From assembly GCA_001931535.1 (NCBI GenBank), contig CP016211.1, forward strand, positions 496,001 through 560,000: DNA of 64,000 bases, read 5' to 3'. Below, piece after piece: positions 24,299-33,677 of this stretch. The notes under the pieces were generated by a model. It worked only from the letters and a program-made list of their open reading frames with translations. It was not told the origin of the DNA and did not search any database. This stretch comes from Minicystis rosea. GTDB taxonomy: Bacteria; Myxococcota_A; Polyangia; Polyangiales; Polyangiaceae. Within the stretch, counting starts at the first letter, position 1. Each line of letters begins with the position of its first letter. The position numbers and the translations under genes are program-made.

Positions 24299-25273
24299 TC
24301 AGAAGCTCCCCGAGAACAGCATGCCCCCGCTCGTCGGCGATGCGAGAGGGACGAGACGTACCGCCGCTGCCCGATCGCGCGCGGGCTTGGACGACGGCAA
24401 CAGGAAGTAGATCGCGGTTCCCGCCGCGGCGGCCCCGGCGCCGATCAGGAGCCCGACCGAGGCGGAGTGCAGCGTGTCGGCGCCCTTCGCCGTGCTGTCG
24501 AGCTGCGAGCAGCGCGCGTCGTAGTGCGCCCCACCGCTCACGCACGTGCCGCCGGCCTTGACGATCGCTTCGTTCAGATCCGCGGCGTCGCCGCGCTTGC
24601 CCTTGTAGGCCGCGAACAGGCCGATGCCGGTGGCCAGGACCACACCAGCGACGCTTCCCAGTACGACGCCCGGCACGATGCTTCGTTTCTCGGGAGCGAG
24701 CGGCACCAGTGAGAGGGTGACGTCGCGCGTGTCGCCCTTCACCACGGAGACCGACTGCTGGACGGTCACGTAGCCTTCGAGCTGCGCAGCCACGCTGGCT
24801 TGCCCAGGGCTGACGAACGCTTCGGTCTCGAGCGGCGCCTTGCCCATGGCCTTCCCGTTCACGGTCACCTCGGCGCCAGCGACGTTCACCCGGATGCGCA
24901 GCGCCCCAACCTCGGCCCGGGTCTTCTCCAGCTCGTCCGCGTAGCCTTGCCGTGCGCGCCTGGACTCCGTGGGCGGGAAGTGGAGCAGCGACCAGGCCAG
25001 GTATTGCGCGGCATCAACAGGCTTGCCGAGCTTGTTCTTCACGACGCCCAAGTTGCCGGCGATGTCGTGCGTCCGCTTGATGGCCCACGCCTCTTCGAGC
25101 TTCTGCTCGGCCTCGGCGTAGCGTCCCGCGACGTAGGCTTTTGCGCCCTCGGAGAACAGCTCGTCGGCGCGATCCCGAATCTTGGTAGGGGCCTGCGGTG
25201 GGTTGTCCGCGAGCGCAGGCGTGGCGAGCGTGAGCGCGACGGCGAAGGAAAGGCATGCAAAGGATCGGTGCAT
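24299..25273 (-). CDS. TPR/PEGA-domain membrane protein
   Basis: 324 residues. Signal peptide (MHRSFACLSFAVALTLATPALA), a TPR-like helical region (FSEGAKAYVAGRYAEAEQKL, about 38-110), then a PEGA-type beta domain (residues about 120-185: RIRVNVAGAEVTVNGKAMG, ending QLEGY), followed by two hydrophobic segments (VVLGSVAGVVLATGIGLFAA and a second near 275-295). Proteins with this order are frequent next to Ser/Thr kinases in myxobacteria and probably work at the envelope. It lies between the lipoprotein gene and a kinase-associated gene with short gaps, so all may share one transcript. Confidence 0.8.
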   Translation of the reverse strand: MHRSFACLSFAVALTLATPALADNPPQAPTKIRDRADELFSEGAKAYVAGRYAEAEQKLEEAWAIKRTHDIAGNLGVVKNKLGKPVDAAQYLAWSLLHFPPTESRRARQGYADELEKTRAEVGALRIRVNVAGAEVTVNGKAMGKAPLETEAFVSPGQASVAAQLEGYVTVQQSVSVVKGDTRDVTLSLVPLAPEKRSIVPGVVLGSVAGVVLATGIGLFAAYKGKRGDAADLNEAIVKAGGTCVSGGAHYDARCSQLDSTAKGADTLHSASVGLLIGAGAAAAGTAIYFLLPSSKPARDRAAAVRLVPLASPTSGGMLFSGSF

Positions 25274-25284
25274 GGCGGCTCCGG

Positions 25285-26277
25285 TTACTCCTGCTTTTCG
25301 AGCAGGAACGGGTCACGAGGCTTCGTTGAAGTGGCCGACGCAGGAGGCGCTGGCGGAGCGATCGGTGTCGCGCTGGGTACTGACGAACTCACGGTCGGTA
25401 CTTGCGGTGGGGTGGATGGCGGGGCTGGCGGGGGGGCAGGTGAGGGGTTTGGCTTTGGAGCAGTACCGCTTGGCCGCGCTGTCGCAGGAGCTGCCGTGCC
25501 AACCGTTGCGGCAGCGGTCACAGACGCTGGGGGTGCCGGAGCTGCGCTCGTTGTCGGGCTCGCGGACGCGCTCTCCACGGGCGCGACGAGGGCCGCATCC
25601 CTGGTGCCGGATGGCGCCGTCGGCAACTTGGCGCTTGTCGCGGCCGGTGCCCCGCTTGCGGACGTGCTCGCTGTTGCCGTCGCGATCGCAGACACGCCCC
25701 TCTGATCACCGAGGCTTCGCGCGAGAAGCAGCACGGCCAGCACCGCGGCGATGGTCGCAGCCGCGGTCCAGATCGTCCACATGGGGAGCTTGCGCTCGCC
25801 GGTCTGCCGATCGTTGGCGCGTGGTCTCTTCTGGGGCACCGGCCTGACGGTTGCGCTCGGGAGCGCGGCCTCGTCGATCTTGTCGGCGGGAGTTTTGCCC
25901 GCCTCGGGGCTCGCCATGCTCGCGTGTTTGGGCGGGGAGGGCGGGGCCGCCTTGGCGGCGTCCGCCGCGTTCGCCATGCGGCGGACCTTGTCGATCGAGC
26001 GGGGGTCGATCTCGCCGGTCTCGTTCCGTGCGAGCGCTCTCGTGCGGCGGGCCGCTTCGTCGATGTCTGCAGGTGCGGCGACGGCCTTGGGCTGCGGGGC
26101 GGGCGGCACCGGAGTGGCTTCCACCGAACGCCCTTCCGCTGCGAGCAGCGCCTGCAGCTCGGGATCCTCGAGCGCGCGCCGGATGCGCTCGTCGGCGGCA
26201 TCGTGATCGGCAAGCCGGAGCGATGCCTCGACAGTGGGCATGTACTTCTCGAGATCGACGTCGCTGCTGCGGCTCAT
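25285..26277 (-). CDS. single-pass membrane protein with Pro/Ala/Ser-rich tail
   Basis: 330 residues, its ATG overlapping the kinase stop (four bases). The cytoplasmic N-terminus (1-165) is helical and charged (MSRSSDVDLEKYMPTVEASL), a transmembrane helix follows at about 167-190 (TIWTAAATIAAVLAVLLLAR), and the remaining 140 residues are low-complexity A/P/S/T, probably extended outside the inner membrane. No domain recognised. Translational coupling to the kinase suggests a kinase partner or substrate. Confidence 0.7.
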   Translation of the reverse strand: MSRSSDVDLEKYMPTVEASLRLADHDAADERIRRALEDPELQALLAAEGRSVEATPVPPAPQPKAVAAPADIDEAARRTRALARNETGEIDPRSIDKVRRMANAADAAKAAPPSPPKHASMASPEAGKTPADKIDEAALPSATVRPVPQKRPRANDRQTGERKLPMWTIWTAAATIAAVLAVLLLARSLGDQRGVSAIATATASTSASGAPAATSAKLPTAPSGTRDAALVAPVESASASPTTSAAPAPPASVTAAATVGTAAPATARPSGTAPKPNPSPAPPPAPPSTPPQVPTVSSSVPSATPIAPPAPPASATSTKPRDPFLLEKQE

Positions 26278-28241
26278 CGGTCAACTCCAAAGAGGCGGCC
26301 TGTTGCCGGCGTCGGAGCTGGTGCAGGCGCGGACGGCACCGCGGGCTCGCGCTCGGCTTGGGGCGACGATTGCAGCGGCTTGGGCGCGGCGCTGCGCTCG
26401 GGCGGCCTGGCGTTGGACGTCGAGGCGCGCGGCATGGCACTCGGTGAGATTCGTGCCGTTGCTGTGCTCGCGACGCTGACGCTCATGGGCTTCTGCGCCT
26501 CGGTAGGCGGCTCGGCTGATGGCGACGAGTTGGGCGGCACTGCTGGCGCTGCGGTGCGAGCCGGTGCCTCCGACACCGCCGCCGTCTCCGGAGGTGGAGG
26601 TGGTGGAACGGAGGCCGTCGCGGTCGATGTTCCATTCGCGGGATGTTGGGCAGGCGTACGGCGCAACACCACGACGAAGAGCACGAGTGCAGCGATGGCG
26701 CTCCCCAGGATCGGCGCGGCAAACATCGGCGGGACGCCAAGGATCCAAGCACGAGACGTGCGGCCCCGCTGCGGAACGGAGGCCCCGGAGAGAGACTGTC
26801 GAGGCGACATGGTAAGAGGGTCGTTTATTCGTTCGAGAGCTGCTTCTGAGCCTGTAGAACCGGCCTGCACGTCCGTTGATCCTTGCTGCTTGAGGCGGGT
26901 GCCGGACGTCGAGGCTGCGCTCGTCCGCGCATGGTGGTCGGAGATCGCGTGGCCATCGGAGTCGCGCGCACCGGAGCCGGAGCGCGGCGGGCCCGATGGC
27001 GATACCGAATCGGCCAGCGGTACGGGCGAGGCCACACGCTCGTGCGCGACGTGCTCTTCCACTACGGCCAGCGCGGCCGCGCTGGGCCGCGGCATCTTCG
27101 TCGTGTAACCGACCCCCCGACCTACTGGGTACTGTGCCGTTGCCACCGTGGATTGCGCCCCCGCGTAGGTCGGCTGCGGAGGACCGCTGGGCCCCGGAGG
27201 CGGCATCGGCGCCGTCTCACGCACCATGCGCGGAGCCAACGCGGGCCCGCGCTCGGACGAGACGAATGGCAAGACCGCGCGAGGTGTCCATGCCACGGGC
27301 ATCGGCTCCGTCTCGCGGACCTCCTTCACCGATGACTTGTGATCGCGGTGTTGCGCTTTCGCCTCCTCGGCGAGCACCCTGCGCATGTCGCGCGCGAGCT
27401 CGCGCGCGGTCTGGTATCGCTCAGCAGGATCCTTTGCGAGGCAGCGGAGGACGATCTTGGACACGCGCTCCGGGCAATTCGGTACGTGCTCGTAGATGGG
27501 CGTCGGCTCCGCGAAGCAGTGCCGCGCCATGATCTCGGTCTCTTCGAGGTGGTCATCCTCCCGCTCGTACGGCGCGTGTCCGGTGAGCGCCTCGTACATC
27601 GTCACGCCAATGGCGTAGACGTCGGTGCGCGCGTCGATCTCGTAGCCGCGCACCTGCTCCGGTGCCATGTAGCGGGGTGTTCCAACGACGTTCGCAGGGT
27701 TGGTTTCCGCTCCTGCCAACAGCGGCGCGGCACTCCCGGTCGGATTCTTGGCGAGCCCAAAGTCGACGACCCGAACTATCGGGTCGCCGCCTTCTAAGAC
27801 CATGATGTTCTCGGGCTTCAGATCGCGGTGAACGACGCCCGCCTTGTGGGCGAGCACCATGCCCTCTGCGACCTGCGCCATGATGTGCAGCACCTGCTGC
27901 GGGTCGAGCCCTTTGCCCTGCTTGCGCGCGCGGGTGATGAGCGTGCGAAGGGTGTCGCCCTCCACCAGCTCCATCACGATGAAGTAGTCGCCGTCCGCGG
28001 TCTTGTCGAAGTCGTACAGGCGGACGAGGTTGCCGTGGTTCAGCCTCGCGAGCACCTTCGCCTCGCGGATGAGCCGCTCCCCTTGAAGGTTGCGCGCCCT
28101 CACGTTCTTCGCGGAGACGAACTTGATGGCGACCTTGAGGCCCGAGGGCTCCTGCACCGCGGCGTAGACCACGCCCATGCCGCCCTCACCGAGCAGCTTG
28201 CCGATCCGGTACTTGTTCTGGAAGAGCTCACCTTCTTCCAT
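26274..28241 (-). CDS. transmembrane Ser/Thr protein kinase (PknB/Hanks type)
   Basis: 655 residues from ATG 28241. The kinase domain fills residues 11-275: glycine loop GEGGMG at 18-23, Lys40, HRD at 138-140 (VVHRDLKPEN), DFG at 160-162, GTPRYMAPEQ in the activation segment. A proline-rich linker, one transmembrane helix (LGSAIAALVLFVVVLR) and a long P/A/S-rich tail follow. All catalytic residues are present. The gene is coupled to the downstream membrane protein and lies beside a second kinase, a sigma factor and a PP2C phosphatase, suggesting a phospho-signalling cluster. Confidence 0.9.
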   Translation of the reverse strand: MEEGELFQNKYRIGKLLGEGGMGVVYAAVQEPSGLKVAIKFVSAKNVRARNLQGERLIREAKVLARLNHGNLVRLYDFDKTADGDYFIVMELVEGDTLRTLITRARKQGKGLDPQQVLHIMAQVAEGMVLAHKAGVVHRDLKPENIMVLEGGDPIVRVVDFGLAKNPTGSAAPLLAGAETNPANVVGTPRYMAPEQVRGYEIDARTDVYAIGVTMYEALTGHAPYEREDDHLEETEIMARHCFAEPTPIYEHVPNCPERVSKIVLRCLAKDPAERYQTARELARDMRRVLAEEAKAQHRDHKSSVKEVRETEPMPVAWTPRAVLPFVSSERGPALAPRMVRETAPMPPPGPSGPPQPTYAGAQSTVATAQYPVGRGVGYTTKMPRPSAAALAVVEEHVAHERVASPVPLADSVSPSGPPRSGSGARDSDGHAISDHHARTSAASTSGTRLKQQGSTDVQAGSTGSEAALERINDPLTMSPRQSLSGASVPQRGRTSRAWILGVPPMFAAPILGSAIAALVLFVVVLRRTPAQHPANGTSTATASVPPPPPPETAAVSEAPARTAAPAVPPNSSPSAEPPTEAQKPMSVSVASTATARISPSAMPRASTSNARPPERSAAPKPLQSSPQAEREPAVPSAPAPAPTPATGRLFGVDR

Positions 28242-28391
28242 GACGGGCCTTTCGGCGAGCTGCCCATGGCTCGCACGGACCACCATGCCGGCAGACGACC
28301 GAGGGCTCAAGCGGAGAGCACGGCACCCCTTGGTGGAGGTGATGCGGGCCGCGTCCCCACGCTCCATGCAGCAGATGTCGCCGCCTCGTGC

Positions 28392-29609
28392 TCACCGCCA
28401 CCCCAGAGCGCGCATGAGCACCATCGACACCACCAGGAAGACCCCCGCGCTTGCGGCGGTCAGCGCCAGGAAGAGCGTCAGGCTGCGGGAGTGAGATTCT
28501 CCCTGCGGTACAGCACCCTGAATCGGCATCACCTCCGAAGATGCGCTCTCGAGGGCGCCGACTGCTGATGGTTGCGCCGTCCCGGGCAGCGGATGAACGG
28601 TGTCCACTCGAGGTTCGGCGACGACGCGACGGACGGGCAAAGGCTGTGTTCGCTCGAGCGGCAGGGGAGCAGCGACGGCATCGAGCGCGGCAATGAACGC
28701 TTCCGCCGACTGGAACCGCCGTTCTGGAGACTTCTCGATCGCCATCATGATCGCGTCGTCGAGAGCCGGAGGAATGTGCTGCGTCGCGCAGAGCGAGGGC
28801 ATCGTCGGCTCCTCCAAGAGTGTCGCGCTGATGGCGTCCATCGGATCGCGGAGGTGCGCGAATGGGCTGCGCCCGACCACGAGGCTGTAGAGCACGAGTC
28901 CTGCCGCGTAGATGTCCGTCCGCGTGTCGACGGCCTTGCCCATCGCTTGCTCGGGCGCCAGCCAGCGAGGGCTGCCCATGAGCGCGCCTTCCGCCGTCGG
29001 ATGGCGCGCCCCGCTGTCCAGTCCGGAGCCCTTGAGCACCTTCGCGATGCCGAAGTCGAGCAGCTTGATCCGCCGCGGCTCTTGGTCGGTCCCGTCGCAG
29101 AGGAAGATGTTGTCGAGCTTGATGTCGCGGTGGACAATGCCGGCCCGGTGCGCAGCCGTAAGGCCCATCAGGATCTGCTTCGTCCAGGTGATCGCGTCGG
29201 CAACGGGGAGAGCGCCGCGCAACACCAGTTCGCGCCGGAGCGTGTGCCCGTGGAGGCGCTCCATTACCAAATAGGTCGAGCCGTCCGCGGTCCGGCCGAG
29301 GTCGGTGACTGCGACGAGGTGCGGCGATGTGACGCGGGCGAGCACTCGCGCCTCGCGCCGGAGCCGCTCGACGAGCCCAGGATCGCGTGCGTGCTGCGGG
29401 AGGAGGAGCTTCACGACCACGCGCTTTCCGAGCGCCTCGTGCTCAGCCTCCAAGACCGTCCCCATGCCGCCCTCGCCGATCTTGCCGACGATGCGGTAGG
29501 CAGTGCCCGCCAGCGGATTGTTGTGCGGCGTGGGCTCGTCCATCGTCCCCGGCGCGTAATTGGCTCCGGTCGAGCTGGAGGGGCGAGGGGTGGGGTGGGC
29601 GTCGTGCAT
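28392..29609 (-). CDS. Ser/Thr protein kinase with C-terminal membrane anchor
   Basis: 405 residues. Kinase domain residues 38-300: GEGGMG at 45-50, Lys67, HRD at 160-162, DFG at 185-187, GSPRWLAPEQ. One hydrophobic helix ends the protein (FLALTAASAGVFLVVSMVL). The bipartite TGTCAG/GACGCGGATC motif ends only 18 bases before this ATG, so the in-frame ATG at 29543 (MDEPTPHNN, behind GGGG) may be the true start. Divergent from the sigma-factor gene, whose own copy of the motif lies in the same intergenic space: co-regulation with the T6SS cargo genes is likely. Confidence 0.9.
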   Translation of the reverse strand: MHDAHPTPRPSSSTGANYAPGTMDEPTPHNNPLAGTAYRIVGKIGEGGMGTVLEAEHEALGKRVVVKLLLPQHARDPGLVERLRREARVLARVTSPHLVAVTDLGRTADGSTYLVMERLHGHTLRRELVLRGALPVADAITWTKQILMGLTAAHRAGIVHRDIKLDNIFLCDGTDQEPRRIKLLDFGIAKVLKGSGLDSGARHPTAEGALMGSPRWLAPEQAMGKAVDTRTDIYAAGLVLYSLVVGRSPFAHLRDPMDAISATLLEEPTMPSLCATQHIPPALDDAIMMAIEKSPERRFQSAEAFIAALDAVAAPLPLERTQPLPVRRVVAEPRVDTVHPLPGTAQPSAVGALESASSEVMPIQGAVPQGESHSRSLTLFLALTAASAGVFLVVSMVLMRALGWR

Positions 29610-29627
29610 GGCGCGGCCTCATTCCTT

Positions 29628-29657
29628 GATCCGCGTCCCCATCGCCAAACACTGACA
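29628..29657 (-). promoter_or_regulatory. bipartite promoter motif upstream of the kinase gene (copy 3)
   Basis: Minus strand TGTCAG, 14 bases, then GACGCGGATC, identical in both boxes to the vgrG copy. It lies in the 264-bp divergent region between the kinase and the sigma-factor gene. Confidence 0.65.
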
Positions 29658-29778
29658 ACAAAGTTTGGGGTCGGGCGAAAATGTCGATCCGCACCCGCGC
29701 GCCGGTTGGGCGTGCCGCACGCCGAAGAGTCGCGGGAGGTCGCCGTGCGCGGGAAATCGACGAGGTGCCACGGATTCC

Positions 29779-29808
29779 TGTCAGCATCTTTGGGGCTGCA
29801 CGCGGATC
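29779..29808 (+). promoter_or_regulatory. bipartite promoter motif upstream of the sigma-factor gene (copy 4)
   Basis: Plus strand TGTCAG at 29779-29784, 14 bases, then CACGCGGATC (first base differs). It ends 65 bases before the likely sigma-factor ATG at 29874. A copy in front of a sigma factor gene is what autoregulation would look like. Confidence 0.6.
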
Positions 29809-29873
29809 CATGGACATGAATTGCGACGGCCCGCTCGCGGATCGACGCCTGCACGTTGCACGAGGTGACGAAG

Positions 29874-30825
29874 ATGACGCCCGATGACGCCGAGGATCCG
29901 CTGGTCGCGAAGTACGTGGAGGCCGCGCTCGCCCCCTACATCGGGCGGATGCCGCCGGAAGACCTGGAGGTCTTCCGCGCGCGGCTGGTGGTGTTCTACG
30001 AGACGAACCCCGAGGCGGTCGCCCTGCTCGACGAGATCCGTCAGGCGCAGACGGCCGCGCCGGTCGTGGAGCGCAGCGGCGAGAAGGTGCGCCGGGGTGC
30101 TGCCGAGCTCGAGCAGGCGGCGCGACGTGGAGCGCGCACGAAGGGGGGGCCGTCAGTGACGAGCCGGCGCGACGGCTTAACCGTCGAGCAGTCGAATTCG
30201 GTGCGGGACGCGCTGCCCGAGCTTCACCGGCTCGCCCGCAGCCTCGCGCGGAGATGCCCAAACCAGACGCTCGGCGAGCTACAAGCTCTCGCCGAAGACT
30301 CCCTCATCAGCCGCGTACGCCGCTGGGATCCAGCGAAGGGCAGGCTGATGGACTTCGCGCGCAAGAGCGTGCGCCGGGACGTGCTCCGGGCCGCATACAC
30401 GCGTGCGAACGATCCGTGCCTCGGTGGCGCGCTCCATGCGATGGACATCCACGAGGATGGCATCGAGGCGCCGGACACGGCCACGCGCTGGGCCGAGAGC
30501 ATCGAGGAGGAAGGAGGCCCGTGCCCTTGCGCTCGGGCAAGATCAAGCCGCGGCAGGGTTCTACGGCTACTCCGCCGTGCGCGCGCGGCAGACGCCGGAG
30601 GATGAGTACGGCAGCCGCGAAGCGTTCGACACCATGAAGCGCGTCGTCGCCGACAACGAGCCGCGTGCCTCGGCGCTCTTCGAGCTGCTGTTCGAGCAGG
30701 ATCTAAGCTGGCGAGAGGCTGCCGAGCGCCTCGGCATCCACGAGCGGCAGGCGTACCGGATCGCGGATCGCCCACTGTCTCGTCTGCGCGCGATGCTGTC
30801 GCCTCGACACCTTCGGGCGCAGTAA
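29874..30825 (+). pseudogene. sigma-70 family RNA polymerase sigma factor, frameshifted
   Basis: The first frame (MTPDDAEDPLVAKYVEAALA...) runs to about 30507 and includes a region-2-like stretch (WDPAKGRLMDFARKSVRRDV). After ESIEEE the sensible sequence continues one base later (EARALALGQDQAAAGFYGYS) to the TAA at 30825 and contains a region-4 helix-turn-helix (LSWREAAERLGIHERQAYRI). One extra G in the GAGGAAGGAGG stretch explains the break. The joined product is about 316 residues with an unusual 110-residue N-terminal extension. It may be a real disruption, a sequencing indel or, less likely, a programmed shift. An alternative ATG lies at 29856. Probably directs the motif at 29779. Confidence 0.65.
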
Positions 30826-30981
30826 CGAAGAGATTCGCTGCCGCTGGACAAGCTGCGTTCCCCGCCGGTGCTGGGTCTGGAGAAGCGTGTGCCCGACTGC
30901 CGAGTCGAAGTGCCGCCCGTTGGGCGGCCTGCGCGCACGTGTCGTCGTGATTGTCATCACCGGGATCGTGGTTGCGATCCC

Positions 30982-31824
30982 ATGGAGGATTCTGTGTCTT
31001 CGAGGTCCGCCGCGGCCGCCGTGCCGCAGTCTTCACCACGTCAGTCGGGCTTTGCGCCGGCGACCCCGCATCTCCGGCGCTTCGACGCGTTCGGGTACTC
31101 TCATCCGGGGCTTGTTCGCGATGGCAACGAGGATACCTTCATTGTCGACCCGCACCTGGGCCTGTTCGGCGTGGCCGACGGCATGGGGGGTGCAGCCGCC
31201 GGCGAGGTCGCGTCGCGCATGACGATCGAGGCAGTGCGGGACCTGCTGGAGGACCCCGACATTACGTGCCCGCGGGGACTCCTGCCTCCGCCGCTTTCGC
31301 GCAGCCTGTCGCAATTCGTGAGCGCCGTGGAGCACGCCAGCGCTCGGGTCTTCATGACGGCGAGCACCAACCACACGATGCACGGCATGGGCTCCACGTT
31401 CACAGGGCTCTTGGTGCTGGAGGACCGCATCGCAGTCGCGCACGTCGGCGACTCGCGAGCGTATCTACTCCGGGGAAGCTCGCTCGTGCAGATTACGCGG
31501 GACCACACGTTGCTCGAAGAGCTGGTTCAGCGCGGGATCATGACGCCCGAAGAGGCTGCCGTGTCCGATCGGCAGCATGTGCTCTCCCGCGCGGTAGGGG
31601 TTGATCTCAGCGTGATCGTCGACGGGTGTCTCGTGGCGCCGCATTCGGGGGACATCTTCCTGTTGGCGTCCGATGGGCTTCATGGCGTCGTGCCCGATAC
31701 CGTAACGGCGGCGACGCTGCTTGCTGAGCCGGATCTGACGCGGGCGGCGACGCGGTTGATTGAACACGCATGCGACGCCGGAGGCCCGGACAACATCACG
31801 GTTGTCCTCGTGCGCGTGGAGTAG
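30982..31824 (+). CDS. PP2C-type protein phosphatase
   Basis: 280 residues from the ATG at 30982. All PP2C metal-binding signatures are visible: VRDGNED at 45-51, GVADGMGG at 63-70, GSTFTGLLV, VAHVGDSRAYL, LLASDGLHG and GGPDNITVVLV at the end. It should dephosphorylate Ser/Thr phosphoproteins, presumably the targets of the neighbouring kinases. It follows the sigma-factor gene by about 150 bases on the same strand and may share its promoter. An IS66 remnant starts about 35 bases after its stop. Confidence 0.92.
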   Translation: MEDSVSSRSAAAAVPQSSPRQSGFAPATPHLRRFDAFGYSHPGLVRDGNEDTFIVDPHLGLFGVADGMGGAAAGEVASRMTIEAVRDLLEDPDITCPRGLLPPPLSRSLSQFVSAVEHASARVFMTASTNHTMHGMGSTFTGLLVLEDRIAVAHVGDSRAYLLRGSSLVQITRDHTLLEELVQRGIMTPEEAAVSDRQHVLSRAVGVDLSVIVDGCLVAPHSGDIFLLASDGLHGVVPDTVTAATLLAEPDLTRAATRLIEHACDAGGPDNITVVLVRVE

Positions 31825-31859
31825 CTCGGCGCGGAGGCAACGCCGGAATCGTCACCTCG

Positions 31860-32155
31860 CAGAGCGACGAGCCCAAAGCCAAGCCGAAGGGCCTGCACCA
31901 CCTCGCGCACCTACCGCTCGACGAAGAGCGTGTCGTCGAGGTCACCGAGCCCACGCTCGAGGGCAAGGCTGAGCGTGCCGGCGTCGAGCTCAGCTACAAG
32001 TTCGGCTGGCGCAAGGGCGGCCCGGTCCACATCGCCATCTCGCGCGTGAAGCACCGCACCACGCCCGAGGGCACCGAGACGATCACTACCGCATCACTGG
32101 CGCCGGAGGTCGTGCCGCGCCGTCTTGCGGCCCCATCGCTGCTCGCCCACCGCAC
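31860..32155 (+). pseudogene. IS66-type transposase (TnpC) remnant
   Basis: In-frame sequence SDEPKAKPKGLHHLAHLPLD, then GVELSYKFGWRKGGPVHIAI and APEVVPRRLAAPSLLAH matches the linker and zinc-adjacent region of IS66 TnpC proteins, where a domain ending in P-x-(R/P)-L-(I/A)...LLAHI precedes the catalytic part. It is open into the metallo-beta-lactamase gene but not part of it. Both ends of the transposase are missing. A second, inverted IS66 remnant lies at 37700-38010, on the far side of the ubiquitin-like island. Confidence 0.6.
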
Positions 32156-32228
32156 CAGCGAGTGCGGACATCTGCGAGGGGAACTTGATGATCACGTGTG
32201 GTGCGCGGGCCCTCAATCCTCTTGGTCG

Positions 32229-33662
32229 ATGCTTGCGCCACGGGTGCGCCTGCTCGACCATCTTGTCGTGGAGTACGTGGACCACGACATCGTGCGCGTC
32301 TGGAAGTCCCCAGCGGGAAAACGCTCCCTCGACGAGCTGATCGTCGTCCTGTATCGCGGCGATGGCGTCGAGGTGCTCGCGCGCGACACAACGTCGACGA
32401 AGATTCGGCTCGGGACGCGCGAAGGCTGGGTCCGAGGGGTTCTCAAAACTACGGCGAAGGCAGTCCTGGAGCTCGCGTTCATCGACGTCGGTCAGGGCGA
32501 CGCGTGCCTCATGACGACTCCAGACCGAAAGCGGGTCCTCGTGGACGGCGGAGAAGTCAAGCTTGCGGCCCGCTACATCGCAGCCCGCTACTGGGATGAG
32601 ACATTCGCTGGCAAGGACGTGAACTTCGACGCGATCGTGGTGACCCACGGCGATGCTGACCATTTCGATGGTCTAAGCACCTTGGTCCTCGACGCTGCTG
32701 AAGAAACACGCGACCGTAAGCGCATCCGTGTTACGGCAAGCCGGGTCTTCCACAACGGCCTCGTGAAACGGGGCACGTCAGTGCCGGAACGGGAGCGACT
32801 CGGTCCCCCCGTCGATATCGGCGGTCAACAGGTCGTTCGGCTCGTAGACGATCCCCGGGATGTGAAGGATCCGAATCGCGTCTTCAAGCGGTGGCAGGGC
32901 GCACTCGATGCCCTCGCTGCGCGCGCCCCCGTCGTTGTGTCTCGGCTCGACGACACGAGGTCGAGCGCTTTCGACTTTCTCGGCGACGTGAAGCTCTCCG
33001 TACTCGGACCTCGCGTCGAACAGCTACCCGACGGCAGTCCGGCACTCCCGCTCCTAGGGGACGAGGACGACAACGGCGTCTCTGCCAGTCGGACGATCAA
33101 CGGCCACTCCCTGGTGCTGCGCATCTCCTACGGCAACGTCGTCACCCTCCTGACGGGTGATCTTCATGCGAAGATGGAAGATTCCCTCATCGCTCGGAAC
33201 GCGCCGCTGCTAGCCGACGTGCTGAAGGTTCCTCATCACGGTTCGGACGACGTGAGCCGAACATTCATCGAGCGCGTGGAGCCGCTCGTTTCGATCATCT
33301 CCGCCGGCGACGAAGACGCGAGGCGTGACTATCTCCACCCGCGCGCGAATTTGCTCGCCATGCTCGGCCAGGCGCGGCGCGGAGCGGAGCCCGTTGTATT
33401 CGTGACCAATCTAGCGGCGTTCGACGAGTGGGCTGGGGAGGCGTTTCGCGCTGTGAGGGACGGAGCGTCTTGGAAACCGGACGTCGCTCAGGGCATCTTT
33501 TATGCGAGGGAGCGCACCGCGTACGGCATCATTCACGTCAGGACCGATGGAAGGCGACTTCTGGTCGTTCGCCGCGGCGCACGAAGGGATAGGTTCGAGG
33601 CATACGCGTACGAGGTCGAGTCGGACAGCACGGCAAAGTCGTCGCGAGTTGAGTCGATCTAG
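32229..33662 (+). CDS. MBL-fold (ComEC/Rec2-like) hydrolase
   Basis: 477 residues from the ATG at 32229; the frame is open further left only through the IS66 remnant, so the start is not certain. An N-terminal region of about 90 residues with an SH3-like feel (VVEYVDHDIVRVWKS...) is followed by the metallo-beta-lactamase core: FIDVGQGDACL, then HGDADH at 140-145, GDLHAKMEDSL and VPHHGSDD. These are the metal ligands of the ComEC-type MBL family, which act on nucleic acids or nucleotides. It converges on the E2-E1-JAB gene with 15 bases between them. A second MBL lies at 35961. Confidence 0.85.
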   Translation: MLAPRVRLLDHLVVEYVDHDIVRVWKSPAGKRSLDELIVVLYRGDGVEVLARDTTSTKIRLGTREGWVRGVLKTTAKAVLELAFIDVGQGDACLMTTPDRKRVLVDGGEVKLAARYIAARYWDETFAGKDVNFDAIVVTHGDADHFDGLSTLVLDAAEETRDRKRIRVTASRVFHNGLVKRGTSVPERERLGPPVDIGGQQVVRLVDDPRDVKDPNRVFKRWQGALDALAARAPVVVSRLDDTRSSAFDFLGDVKLSVLGPRVEQLPDGSPALPLLGDEDDNGVSASRTINGHSLVLRISYGNVVTLLTGDLHAKMEDSLIARNAPLLADVLKVPHHGSDDVSRTFIERVEPLVSIISAGDEDARRDYLHPRANLLAMLGQARRGAEPVVFVTNLAAFDEWAGEAFRAVRDGASWKPDVAQGIFYARERTAYGIIHVRTDGRRLLVVRRGARRDRFEAYAYEVESDSTAKSSRVESI

Positions 33663-33677
33663 CCTGAGGCTCGGAAG

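Noticed and set aside
28392..30825. Kinase/sigma region as a PpkA/PppA/Fha T6SS control locus
   Set aside because: No FHA protein and no T6SS structural genes in the window; the link to T6SS rests on the promoter motif only.
30890..30985. Fifth copy of the bipartite promoter motif upstream of the PP2C gene
   Set aside because: TTGTCA and GCGATCCC are present but box sequences and spacing do not match the other four.
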